Below, piece by piece: positions 36,357 to 44,846 of a DNA stretch of 53,061 bases (positions are counted from its first letter, which is position 1; the number at the start of each line of letters is the position of its first letter). The stretch is from Nitrospira sp. (GTDB lineage: Bacteria; Nitrospirota; Nitrospiria; Nitrospirales; Nitrospiraceae), in contig JANDJK010000007.1 in NCBI GenBank assembly GCA_024330925.1, forward strand, positions 1 through 53,061. Reading direction: 5' to 3'. Under the pieces are notes generated by a model. It was not told the DNA's origin and made no database searches. It saw nothing but the letters and a program-made list of their open reading frames with translations. The position numbers and the translations under genes were made by a program.

Positions 36357-36857
36357 ATGTATATCCCTATTCTCTGTTTCGTCGGGCGCTCGAACAGCGG
36401 CAAGACGACTTTGATTGAACGAGTCATCCCTGAATTGGTACGTGCTGGTTACAGGGTGGCGACGGTTAAGCATGCTGGTCATGGGTTCGACCTGGACACC
36501 GAAGGCAAGGACAGTTGGCGCCATAAACGTGCGGGAGCCAGCACCGTCGTGGTATTGTCGAAAAGCAGTGTGGCGCTCTTTGCTGATACCTCGAATCCGT
36601 TAACTATCGAAGATGTTCGGAGCCGGTTTCTTGCCGACGACTATGATCTCATCATTGCCGAAGGGTGGAAGCACGATGGATATCCCAAGATCCTGATCGT
36701 ACGCGACCAAGTTGGAGAAGTGCCTATCTCCACTGAAGGATTGCTAGCTGTTGTGTCCGACAAGTCAGTGAACGTGGGCGTTCCAGTCTTTGGTCTTAAC
36801 GAAGTGCCGGCCGTCGCCGGCTTTATCATGCAACACTTTCCCCGACGTCCTCGATGA
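36357..36857 (+). CDS. mobB: Molybdopterin-guanine dinucleotide biosynthesis protein MobB
   Basis: 166 aa. GTP-binding P-loop GRSNSGKTTL at the N-terminus, then ATVKHAGHGFDLDTEGKDSWRHKRAGA, the MobB hallmark, and LIIAEGWKHDGYPKI. MobB supports the MobA step that makes the guanylated cofactor used by DMSO-reductase-family enzymes such as nitrate reductases and nitrite oxidoreductase. AGGA precedes the ATG. It is followed 4 nt later by a multiheme cytochrome gene. Confidence 0.94.
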   Translation: MYIPILCFVGRSNSGKTTLIERVIPELVRAGYRVATVKHAGHGFDLDTEGKDSWRHKRAGASTVVVLSKSSVALFADTSNPLTIEDVRSRFLADDYDLIIAEGWKHDGYPKILIVRDQVGEVPISTEGLLAVVSDKSVNVGVPVFGLNEVPAVAGFIMQHFPRRPR

Positions 36858-36861
36858 GAGC

Positions 36862-37557
36862 ATGAGCTGGAAACCGAGCCTGCTCATTATGGGGTTCGTG
36901 GCGGGGATCCTCTTGGGCTCCGCCGCTGTTTCTGTGACTGATCGGCCGACGTTCTGCGCCAGTTGCCATCTGATTGCTCCTTCCTACGAGAGTTGGGCGG
37001 TCTCGACCCACAGGGAGGTGACGTGTGTAGCGTGTCATGTGAGGCCGGGCATTGAAGGATGGATGCACGATAAGGTGTGGGTGGGGATACGGGATACGAT
37101 CCGCTATCTGGCTGGAACCTACCCGGATGCTCATAATTTGCAAGCACAAGTCGAGTCTGACATCTGCTTGGGATGTCACCGCCATATTGCTCGTGTGTCC
37201 GAGGTCGCTCCTCGTGATTTACCGCCGCCCGTTAAGGATGTGGGCCTCATCATGAGTCATCGCAAGCATATGGAAGCCTTTAAAATCCGAGGACAAGGCG
37301 AGGGCTGCACGACCTGCCATGCCGGCGTTGTTCATGATCGACCGATCAAAGGCTATCCTATCGTCATTCCGAGGGGCCATGTTTCCGCCGATGACCGTCC
37401 CTGGTATCCGGACCATCCGGAGGGATCCTCTCTCCGTATGCGAGCGCTCAGCGACTGCTTCCGCTGTCACGATGGCAAGACCGTGTATCAAGGCAGAGTG
37501 TTGGATCGCAAGTGTGAAACCTGCCATCTTGCGGAAAAGATCGCGGCTTTCTTGTGA
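36862..37557 (+). CDS. Membrane-anchored hexaheme cytochrome c (NapC/NirT/NrfH-like)
   Basis: 231 aa. One N-terminal TM anchor (about residues 8-25) and six CxxCH heme sites: Cys32-His36, Cys55-59, Cys102-106, Cys149-153, Cys199-203 and Cys218-222. The first half (RPTFCASCHLIAPSYESWAVSTH, VACHVRPG) follows the NapC/NirT quinol-oxidising pattern, which usually has four or five hemes; the last two are in a C-terminal extension. It probably passes electrons between the quinone pool and periplasmic redox enzymes. Start: the ATG at 36862, 4 nt after mobB, places the anchor at the N-terminus. Confidence 0.9.
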   Translation: MSWKPSLLIMGFVAGILLGSAAVSVTDRPTFCASCHLIAPSYESWAVSTHREVTCVACHVRPGIEGWMHDKVWVGIRDTIRYLAGTYPDAHNLQAQVESDICLGCHRHIARVSEVAPRDLPPPVKDVGLIMSHRKHMEAFKIRGQGEGCTTCHAGVVHDRPIKGYPIVIPRGHVSADDRPWYPDHPEGSSLRMRALSDCFRCHDGKTVYQGRVLDRKCETCHLAEKIAAFL

Positions 37558-37596
37558 AAACCACTTGCAGGAATTCATCAAGGAGTGCTCCTCGTT

Positions 37597-38337
37597 ATGG
37601 TGACCCCTCTCCTTCAAGTGACAAATCTCCGAAAACGCTTTGGTGCCTTCACTGCCGTGGATGATATTTCCTTCGCGATGAAGCCCGGAGAAATCCTCGG
37701 ATTGCTGGGCCCGAACGGAGCTGGCAAGACCACGACGATCCACATGTTACTTGGCTTAATCACGCCAACGTCCGGAACGATCCGGATGTTTGGCTTGGAT
37801 TTGAACGAGCATCGGGAAACGATTCTAAGCCAAGTCAACTTTTCCTCGACCTACATTTCAATGCCTCAATCACTGACTGTGGAAGAAAACCTCTGGGTTG
37901 TCGCTAGATTGTATGGGCTGGCTGAGGTTGCCAGACGGGTAGACCTTGTGTTGGAACAACTGGAGATTGCGGATCTCCGTCACAAAGTGATGCGGCATCT
38001 GTCATCAGGACAATTGACAAGGGTGACGCTTGCCAAGGCGTTGCTTACGGAACCCAAAATCTTGTTTCTTGATGAGCCGACAGCCAGCTTGGATCCCGAT
38101 ATTGCGCAAAAAATTCGAGTGTTGCTCAAGGAGGTACGGCGATCGTCGGGAGTGAGCATTCTCTATACTTCGCACAACATGCGGGAGATGGAGGAGATGT
38201 CAGATCGCATCATTTTTCTCCAACGAGGGAGGATTGTGGCGGAGGGGACCGCACGAGAGATCGTTGCCCGCTTTGGTCAGGCCGATTTGGAAGAAGTCTT
38301 TCTGAAATTGGCCAGGGAGTCGCGGCACGAGACCTAG
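37597..38337 (+). CDS. ABC transporter ATP-binding protein (ABC-2 exporter type)
   Basis: 246 aa. Walker A GPNGAGKTTT, Q-loop region, signature LSSGQLTRVTLAKAL, Walker B ILFLDEPTA and H-loop YTSHNM are all present. It resembles the DrrA/CcmA-like ATPases that pair with ABC-2 membrane proteins. The ATG at 37597 is used; an in-frame GTG at 37585 lies within the AAGGAG ribosome site. The likely permease follows 215 nt later. The exported substrate is unknown. Confidence 0.93.
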   Translation: MVTPLLQVTNLRKRFGAFTAVDDISFAMKPGEILGLLGPNGAGKTTTIHMLLGLITPTSGTIRMFGLDLNEHRETILSQVNFSSTYISMPQSLTVEENLWVVARLYGLAEVARRVDLVLEQLEIADLRHKVMRHLSSGQLTRVTLAKALLTEPKILFLDEPTASLDPDIAQKIRVLLKEVRRSSGVSILYTSHNMREMEEMSDRIIFLQRGRIVAEGTAREIVARFGQADLEEVFLKLARESRHET

Positions 38338-38552
38338 GACCCATACGCTTGACGCGGTTGGGGGACGAAGACAGGCGAAACCACAAGCATGATCAGAGGT
38401 AGGCTCTCCAGACCTGTGTGTGATGGTCTCAAAATGAGTGTTGTGTCAACTGCCGATCGCTCGTTGTTGTACGGGCGAGAGGGCGATGTGATCGCCAGGC
38501 TGGACAAGCGCGGCGGGAGAATCCAAGAAGCCCGAGCGAGCAACGCTGACGG

Positions 38553-39344
38553 ATGAAACTGCATCGGATTTTTGCGTTATTGACGAGGCATCTGTATCTC
38601 TATCGACGCAGTCTACCGAGAATCCTGGAAATCTTTTATTGGCCGTTCTTGGACCTGGTCATCTGGGGGTTTATTACTCTCTACCTGGCGCGTGCAGGCG
38701 ACCATCTGCCGGGAATGGTGATGTTTTTTCTTGGCGCGCTTATTTTGTGGGACATGTTATTCCGGTCTCATCAGGGTATCACCATCTCTTTTCTGGAAGA
38801 GCTATGGGCCAGAAATCTCATGAACCTCTTCGCCAGCCCCCTCAAGCCGGGAGAATTTCTGGTAGCCACTATGTTAATGAGCCTTTTCAAGGTGACCTGC
38901 GTAGCGGGGGTGATGACTTTGTGTGCGGCAGCGTTTTACTCCTATAATCTCTTGCAGGTTGGTCTTTGGCTCATTCCGTTTATCGTAAATTTGGTGCTGA
39001 TGGGGTGGGCTATTGGCGTCTTTACCACTTCGCTCATCATGCGATTTGGGCAGGAGGCTGAGGTGCTAGCATGGAGCATGGTGTTTTTATTCCAGCCGAT
39101 TTCCTGCGTATTCTACCCCATGGACGTTCTTCCCCCGTGGCTTCATCATCTCGCGATGATAAATCCGGCCGCGCACATTTTTGAAGGGCTACGGTCCGTG
39201 GTGAATACTGGAACGGCGCCAGTCGAACGCCTCGCCTGGGCGTTCGGTCTGAATGGCCTTTTAACCGTTGCCGTCATTACGTGGTTTTATCAGACATTTG
39301 CATACTGCAAAGAGTGGGGACTGCTCGTACGAGTTGGCGAGTAA
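38553..39344 (+). CDS. ABC-2 type transporter permease
   Basis: 263 aa with about six TM helices (about residues 20-45, 50-72, 100-130, 135-162, 168-190, 228-250). The pattern resembles ABC2_membrane proteins, including NPAAHIFEGLRSV near the C-terminus and VFYPMDVLPPWLHHLAMINP. It should form an exporter with the ATPase encoded upstream. The ATG has only a weak ribosome site; the 215-nt gap between the two genes is unusual for such pairs and shows no clear gene. Confidence 0.9.
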   Translation: MKLHRIFALLTRHLYLYRRSLPRILEIFYWPFLDLVIWGFITLYLARAGDHLPGMVMFFLGALILWDMLFRSHQGITISFLEELWARNLMNLFASPLKPGEFLVATMLMSLFKVTCVAGVMTLCAAAFYSYNLLQVGLWLIPFIVNLVLMGWAIGVFTTSLIMRFGQEAEVLAWSMVFLFQPISCVFYPMDVLPPWLHHLAMINPAAHIFEGLRSVVNTGTAPVERLAWAFGLNGLLTVAVITWFYQTFAYCKEWGLLVRVGE

Positions 39345-39552
39345 CATTGTAAAGCCACGTCGAGTGTGTTAGGGTTAAATGCCTTCCACGTAGGGGCCGT
39401 CGCGGAGGGGATGTGAGGAGACAGGCTCTCAATGTTGATGTTGCCTTGTCCGGGAATTTTGTTGGGAGTCAGAGCTGAGTCGCTGTTCTCGTCGCGTCTT
39501 TGACCGGTTTCTTCCCTTCGTTCCTCGTGCTCAAGACAATGTCATTATTAAA

Positions 39553-39572
39553 TTACTTTTTAAGTAAGGAGG
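39553..39572 (+). promoter_or_regulatory. AU-rich hairpin touching the ribosome-binding site of the RRM gene
   Basis: TTACTT (39553-39558) and AAGTAA (39562-39567) with a TTT loop form a 6-bp AU-rich hairpin. Its 3' arm runs into the AAGGAGG ribosome site (39566-39572), 8 nt before the start. It may tune translation, possibly by temperature; this is inference. Confidence 0.35.
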
Positions 39573-39579
39573 AAACTCA

Positions 39580-39894
39580 ATGGGTTCAAAGATTTATGTT
39601 GGAGGGTTGCCATATTCGGCGACCGAACAGCAACTCAGCGACCTCTTTGCCGTTCACGGATCCGTCACATCAGCCAAGATCATTACCGATAAATTTACCG
39701 GTCAATCCCGTGGATTTGGGTTTGTGGAGATGTCATCTGAGGCCGAAGCTCGAGCGGCCATTGCTGCCCTCCATGGTGCCGAAATGGGGGGGCGGACCTT
39801 GACCGTCAATGAAGCGCGCCCTCAGGAGCCACGTGGTGGAGGGCGTAGTTTCGGTGGCGAGCGAAGCGGCGGTGGAAAGCGAGACCGCTGGTAA
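39580..39894 (+). CDS. RRM-domain RNA-binding protein
   Basis: 104 aa. One RRM fold at about residues 3-80 with RNP2 (IYVGGL) and RNP1 (RGFGFVEM), then a short Gly/Arg-rich tail (GGGRSFGGERSGGGK). Such small bacterial RRM proteins, known in cyanobacteria and others, bind RNA and are often cold-induced. AAGGAGG precedes the ATG after a 235-nt gap, enough for a long leader. A strong terminator follows, so it is probably transcribed alone. Confidence 0.94.
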   Translation: MGSKIYVGGLPYSATEQQLSDLFAVHGSVTSAKIITDKFTGQSRGFGFVEMSSEAEARAAIAALHGAEMGGRTLTVNEARPQEPRGGGRSFGGERSGGGKRDRW

Positions 39895-39931
39895 TTGTTT
39901 CGTTCAGAGGATGAGGTAGGGGTGTATGTCA

Positions 39932-39967
39932 GGTTGCCCCCACTATGGGGGTGGCCTTTCTGTTCTG
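39932..39967 (+). terminator. Rho-independent terminator of the RRM gene
   Basis: An 11-bp stem with three G-U pairs (39932-39942 with 39946-39956) and a CTA loop, followed by TTTCTGTTCTG. Confidence 0.7.
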
Positions 39968-40028
39968 TGAGCCTGATTCTGAGCGATTGAGAAAACGGCA
40001 GTCGGAGTGCTGTTTCTTATAGGTCGCC

Positions 40029-40712
40029 GTGTCTGCGGTGACGAAGCAAACAAGCAGAATCCAAGTAGCTATGGCCTCTAACGATTTGGGCCACTTTTCT
40101 TTTCACGAATCGCCGGTATTGGTCGTGGAAGATTTCTGGTCGTCCACGGAGCGACGGTATGTTCGGGAAGTGATGGCAGAGGCGGCGTGGAAAAGTTTGG
40201 AAGAATTGCCGACAGTGCGAGCCGATTTTCCCCATGCTGGAAACTGGGCGAAAGCAGAGATTGCTCCTGCTGCTGCTGAGCGATTACTCGATCGGCTCCG
40301 CCTCAGGTGCATTCAGGACTATATAGAGTCTTTCCCTAATATTGTCAGGCGCCATGTTGGAATGAGCTTTTATTCCTATGCGGCTGGCGATTGTCTGCCT
40401 ACCCATGACGATACAGATCAAGGCCATGTGAGTGATGGCCGATCAGCTCTTTTGCGGCGACTTGCCGTCGTGAGCTATTTCCATGAAGAATGGAGGTCGG
40501 ACTGGGGAGGCGAGTTGATTCTCTATGCACAGCGGGGGCTAGCGATATCTGGGGCGCCAGACCTTGTGCCGACTCATTGCATTGAGCCTCGTCCTGGATC
40601 TCTTGTCGTGTTTACTGTTCCCCGGTTCCATCGAGTGTGCCGGGTTGATCCGTTAGCAGGTTGCCATCGGCGGTTGTCGATGGCTGGATGGTTTATGACG
40701 GAACATACCTAG
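40029..40712 (+). CDS. 2-oxoglutarate/Fe(II)-dependent oxygenase-like protein
   Basis: 227 aa. The C-terminal half fits the double-stranded beta-helix of prolyl-4-hydroxylase-like oxygenases: an HxD motif in LPTHDDTDQGH, then AVVSYFHEEWRSDWGGELILY, a distal His in VPRFHRVCRV and a 2-oxoglutarate-binding Arg in RRLSMAGWF. The N-terminal half (EDFWSSTERRYVREVM) looks like the helical support seen in this family. Substrate unknown. The start is GTG at 40029; an ATG at 40071 is also possible. The end overlaps a doubtful minus-strand ORF by 20 nt. Confidence 0.83.
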   Translation: MSAVTKQTSRIQVAMASNDLGHFSFHESPVLVVEDFWSSTERRYVREVMAEAAWKSLEELPTVRADFPHAGNWAKAEIAPAAAERLLDRLRLRCIQDYIESFPNIVRRHVGMSFYSYAAGDCLPTHDDTDQGHVSDGRSALLRRLAVVSYFHEEWRSDWGGELILYAQRGLAISGAPDLVPTHCIEPRPGSLVVFTVPRFHRVCRVDPLAGCHRRLSMAGWFMTEHT

Positions 40713-40899
40713 ACAGCAACGGCTCCACTTTCCTCTTAGCCAAACCATTCTGGCTCGCCCATATTTCTGGAGATAAGCGGCTTGATCCAACAGGAGCGGA
40801 AACTGTCTTCACCATCTCATGACGCTGCCAGACAAAGTGGTGTGAGGCGACGAACTGGTTGATGACGGGAAGCGTCGCAGGAACTACCTTATGAGCCAT
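40693..40899 (-). CDS. Doubtful small ORF downstream of the degraded rqcH-linked frame
   Basis: 68 codons with an ATG overlapping the stop of the preceding minus-strand frame. No family recognised and no good ribosome site. It overlaps the end of the oxygenase gene. It may be the continuation of the degraded frame or not a gene at all. Confidence 0.25.
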   Translation of the reverse strand: MAHKVVPATLPVINQFVASHHFVWQRHEMVKTVSAPVGSSRLSPEIWASQNGLAKRKVEPLLSRYVPS

Positions 40900-41251
40900 G
40901 ACCTGCTGTTCGCAGTCGTTTGCAGCGCAGAGTAACCCGCAAGTTGTGGTGAACAGTCTGGCCTGATGACCAACTCAAAACCGTTCGGGGAGGGAAATAG
41001 GTCAGATAACAAAGCACGCTGAATTGCGGCAGGGTGCGCCTGAGTTCGGTCAAGAGGAAATCGATCATTGCGTCATGTTTTGCACGATGTTTCACTGCTT
41101 CGGAGCTGGTGGTTGTCGCGATGACAGAAAAACCGTCCCGCTCAAGAATGGTTGGGGAGGCCTGTGCACAGCCTTCATCGTCGCAGACGAGTAAGACGGT
41201 GGCGTGTTGAGAACGGGTGCAGGTGTTAACGAGTTGTGCAAGGTACTGTAT
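40889..41251 (-). pseudogene. Probable gene remnant behind rqcH
   Basis: 120 codons are open after a stop at 41252-41254, but the first usable start in frame is a GTG at 41095, halfway through. The upstream part reads like a globular protein (SQHATVLLVCDDEGCAQASP, TILERDGFSVIATTT). An ATG at 41261, 30 nt after the rqcH stop, would join this frame if one base were removed, so a frameshift is likely, either real or a sequencing error. No family recognised. Confidence 0.4.
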
Positions 41252-41290
41252 TTATGAGCATAACACTGTGAGAAGAAGAGGGAGCAAAAA

Positions 41291-42790
41291 TCATCGTTCT
41301 TTCCCTTGTCTTGTTAGAGAAGCATGACGCTGATCTTCTGCCGCTTCGTCAACGAGTGCGTGGTGTCTCAGTCTTTCTACTCTTCGTTGATCCAAACGCA
41401 CGTAAAGAGCCTGCTCCCGTTCGATATGGACCGATCCAGGGGGCCGGCCCGTCGCTTTTCTGATCCATTTCCGCTTCGTGTAGATAACCTCACCCCGTCC
41501 GCTTTTTTTGAGGTCGCTGTAAAGCAGCGCCAACATGGCTGCATCGCAAAGGGTTTCAGGTGGCACATCGGCATCCTTTTTGAGGCGTACAAGGACGTGC
41601 GATCCCCGTACACCTCTAGCGTGGAGCCACAGGTCATGGCCTTGCGCTAAGCTGAAGGTCAGTTGCTCGTTTTCTTGTGCGTTGCGCCCTACAAAAATGG
41701 GCAAGCCGTCGAACGAGATGAATCGGCGGAAGGCACGACGCCGCTTCTTCTCAGGCTGTGGTCGGTGCGTGAGAGAGAGAGGAGAGGCCGGATGAGTGCC
41801 AGGCTGAATGGATGACGGATGGGGCCATGTTCCTTGTTGGATGGCTGCGAGTTCTTCCTGATATTGCGTCAGATTGCGCTCCGCCTGCTCAATCCTTGGT
41901 CGCAACGCTTGTTCGGCGGCCAGGTATTTTCGGTATTTGGCGAAGTAGTCGGCCATATTGGCTGAGGGGGATTTCGTGGGATTCAATGGAATCGTCAGGG
42001 ACGGCAACCGCTCGTCGAAATAATCGATGACGGTGACGTGATCTGCGCCTTTCTTGATGGTACTCAAGTTGGCTTTGATCAGTTCTCCGTAGCGGGCATA
42101 GTCACGGTATTTCGTCGCTCGGTATAGATCGTCTCGCCACGCATCAAGGCGGCGTCGCTCCTTTTTGATGGCCTCCTTGAGGACGCGAAGGCGAGCTTCT
42201 TGAGCCTGTTGCCTGCTCCGCGCCTCTTCCACTTGAGCATAGTATCGGTCGAGAGCGGAAGAAATCGGAAAATCACCCTCGTTCGACAAGCAGATAGGGT
42301 CTGTCGCTGTTGGCGGACTGCCGTGCTGAGGTTTGGGGGGAGGGGTATAAGGCTGCCCGATGAGGCCACGACGATGAAAGAGACGATTCAGGATATGCCC
42401 CTCTTCATTGAGGATCAGCACGTCACTGTGTTTCCCGGTCAGCTCGCAGACGATCGTTCTGCGACCATGTCTGCTTGCACAGGTAAACGTGACAATTCGG
42501 TCATTAGGAACCTGGGTGATTGCTTCGATTTTAGCTCCTAGGAGGTGAGCTCTCAACGATTGACAAAAGGGCGGAGGAAAAGGCGGATTCGGGAAACGAC
42601 TTCCTGTTAGATGGAGGCGAACCGTCTTCGGTTCGCAGTTAATGAGGAGCCGATGGGTACGGCCCGGGACACGCACGTGAAAGAGGAGGGTATAGGCGGA
42701 GGGCTGTTCAATTTTCTGCATCCAGCCGCCCTGAAGAACAGGCGCAATTTCATCTACGACCTGCTGAAGGACAGCGCTGCTTAGGGCCAT
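41291..42790 (-). CDS. rqcH: NFACT-family protein (RqcH / fibronectin-binding-like)
   Basis: 499 aa. NFACT-N domain at about residues 1-150 (GGWMQKIEQPSAYTLLFHV, with the Asp-Arg pair in PNDRIVTF that is needed for alanine-tailing), a central coiled coil (about 180-345) and a C-terminal NFACT-R domain (RRFISFDGLPIFVGRNAQEN, DLWLHARGVRGSHVLVRL, YTKRKWIRKATG). RqcH binds obstructed 50S subunits and recruits Ala-tRNA to tag stalled nascent chains. The length is somewhat below the 550-570 of Bacillus RqcH. The ATG at 42790 opens directly on the conserved domain. Confidence 0.92.
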   Translation of the reverse strand: MALSSAVLQQVVDEIAPVLQGGWMQKIEQPSAYTLLFHVRVPGRTHRLLINCEPKTVRLHLTGSRFPNPPFPPPFCQSLRAHLLGAKIEAITQVPNDRIVTFTCASRHGRRTIVCELTGKHSDVLILNEEGHILNRLFHRRGLIGQPYTPPPKPQHGSPPTATDPICLSNEGDFPISSALDRYYAQVEEARSRQQAQEARLRVLKEAIKKERRRLDAWRDDLYRATKYRDYARYGELIKANLSTIKKGADHVTVIDYFDERLPSLTIPLNPTKSPSANMADYFAKYRKYLAAEQALRPRIEQAERNLTQYQEELAAIQQGTWPHPSSIQPGTHPASPLSLTHRPQPEKKRRRAFRRFISFDGLPIFVGRNAQENEQLTFSLAQGHDLWLHARGVRGSHVLVRLKKDADVPPETLCDAAMLALLYSDLKKSGRGEVIYTKRKWIRKATGRPPGSVHIEREQALYVRLDQRRVERLRHHALVDEAAEDQRHASLTRQGKER

Positions 42791-43013
42791 CGGCGGATGA
42801 CGTGATAGATGTCAATGTGGTGATGGTTATATGGGAACACGGTGGTCATACGAAGAGGTGGGTGGTCCTTAGTGGCTTTGAGACAACCGTCCTCTTTTCT
42901 ACTTTATGACGCTTTGGGCCCACGCGCAAGATGAACAGCGATGCCGTGATAGCGTCAAGAGCCGAGAAGACCTTGCGGCCTGTTTATCCTCGCGATACAG
43001 TGTGTGCTGCGTG

Positions 43014-44618
43014 ATGGGTGAGATGATGAGTATGCAGATGCCAGGGACATGGCTGTTTAACCATGGCTTTCTCGCCCAGTTGACTACAGAATTTCGGTTA
43101 TCCATGCGGCGACTGTTGTTCGATCTGTGCTGTGAATTGCAAACCGAGTACAAAAACCTTGTGGTGCGGTTTGGTTTGCCGGTAGGACTGTTCGAGAGAA
43201 TCGGTCGGTTCCTTACTCTCACTGACTATTCAACGTGGAGGATTGTTGGTTGGATCGAGACGCTCAATGAACTGGTCTATTTTCTTGACCTTCTCCAACA
43301 GTGGCGGAACGAATCGGATCGAAAGGAGTTTGTACAGCAGCTGTTTGCGGAGTGTCAGGAGACGTTTTTTGAACATGGTTATGTCGTGGATCTTTTCCCG
43401 TCCGGTGAGCCGGTGGTGGCGGGATTTGAAAGCCGGCTCACAGCTCTCTGTGGTTGTCTGGCGCGAGAAGTGACGCAGGAGGCACTGTTTTTTGATCCCG
43501 CGCGCGCTGTTCAATGGCTGGAAAAAAGAACATCAGGAGGATGGTCAATGACCGGTTCGCTGGAGGCGAATTTTGAACGAGCTGATCCGGCTGGTGCCGT
43601 ATCCGTGGGAGGCAAGGACGAATGGCGAGAGGCTCCTCTCGCCGTTCGTCACGCTTTGAAACAGACGGGCGGGAAGGCGGTTTTTCGCGTTGAGTCGGGG
43701 GGGATATTTCTTCGAGTCGGCGGTTCGACCTTTCCTATTTGGCAGCGACGGCATGGAAGAGAACGTTGGTTTTGGAAGCGAACAACGGCGCGTCGAATCG
43801 CTCGTACTGAGAGCGGCTTTGTTACAGTCGGCTCCACGCTGATTTATGGGAAGGATGGCCAACCGAAGCGAGTGGGCCACACAGATCCAATCATTGTCCG
43901 AAAAATCAGGCGCGCGTGGCGCACGATTCGCTCCGCCTGGCCGGAAGGTTATGCGATCCTGGAGTTGCTCACCTCGCACATTGTGCCGCTTCGGGCAAGA
44001 GGAGTAGTGAGCTTTAGTTATCGGCATCGTCCCGGTCTTTCGTTTATCAACTGTTTTGAGCGCGATGCCCTGGATCTGATTGACGATGTCATTCATGAAA
44101 ACAGTCATCACCATTTGAATCTTTTGCTCCGGAAGTACAAGATGTTTCGCAGTGACCACAATCAGAGGATCTTCTATTCGCCCTGGCGCCGCACGCTCCG
44201 ACCGTTGCGTGGCATTTTCCACGCTACGTTTACCTTCACCGTAGGAGCAATCTTATTTGAGCGACTTTCATCCTGGGCATCCGGTTGGGAAGGGAGAAAA
44301 CGGTGGCTGCAAGCTGGTCTGGACAAACGTGATTTGCAGAGAGCAAGGTTCCGCTGTTTGGAAGAAATTGAATCTGTGCGGTACTCCTTGCAGGACCTAT
44401 GGTATGCCGATCGCTGCCTTGGATGGTTGACTGGTTCAGGTCGCCAATTGGTGCGGCAGATGGAGGAGGCGATTTCAGAGGTCGAAAGCCACATCGCACC
44501 CTATCGCGAAGATGTGTTGTGTTCGGGATTTGGTCCACTGTTTCGTCGCCATGTCATACAACTGGAGAAGGCGCGCGAAACCTACGGGCCGGTCCCATTA
44601 AGAAAAGTTGGATCTTGA
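43014..44618 (+). CDS. HExxH-motif protein resembling alpha-ketoglutarate-dependent peptide beta-hydroxylases (orphan)
   Basis: 534 aa from the chosen ATG. The key stretch DDVIHENSHHHLNLLLRK (HExxH at about residues 361-365) followed by YSPWRRTLRPLRGIFHATFTFT matches the HEXXH putative peptide-modification family (TIGR04267-type). Characterised members hydroxylate residues in ribosomally made peptides. The first 330 residues are mostly helical with no recognised domain. No precursor-peptide, radical-SAM or export gene is visible beside it. Starts at 42906, 43023, 43026 and 43032 are also possible; the first 36 codons from 42906 look non-coding, and a GGTGAG lies before 43032. Family call is moderate, function unproven. 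Confidence 0.75.
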   Translation: MGEMMSMQMPGTWLFNHGFLAQLTTEFRLSMRRLLFDLCCELQTEYKNLVVRFGLPVGLFERIGRFLTLTDYSTWRIVGWIETLNELVYFLDLLQQWRNESDRKEFVQQLFAECQETFFEHGYVVDLFPSGEPVVAGFESRLTALCGCLAREVTQEALFFDPARAVQWLEKRTSGGWSMTGSLEANFERADPAGAVSVGGKDEWREAPLAVRHALKQTGGKAVFRVESGGIFLRVGGSTFPIWQRRHGRERWFWKRTTARRIARTESGFVTVGSTLIYGKDGQPKRVGHTDPIIVRKIRRAWRTIRSAWPEGYAILELLTSHIVPLRARGVVSFSYRHRPGLSFINCFERDALDLIDDVIHENSHHHLNLLLRKYKMFRSDHNQRIFYSPWRRTLRPLRGIFHATFTFTVGAILFERLSSWASGWEGRKRWLQAGLDKRDLQRARFRCLEEIESVRYSLQDLWYADRCLGWLTGSGRQLVRQMEEAISEVESHIAPYREDVLCSGFGPLFRRHVIQLEKARETYGPVPLRKVGS

Positions 44619-44846
44619 GAGGAAACATGCTGCTCTCTGAGTAAAAGATGCGGGTCTCTGATGGTCGATCCGCAGGGGGATTCGGAGGCGATTGTCCTTG
44701 GTTGCTACAATGATGAAAGAGCTTTCAACAGCTGTCGCTTCTTGGTTATTTGGCAGAGGATGAGTATTCAGTTCCTTTGTTTCAAAGCAGTGTTCTCAGG
44801 AAGTGGCGGAACGATGATGGGTGAGCGGAAAGGCCGCCACACCTTC

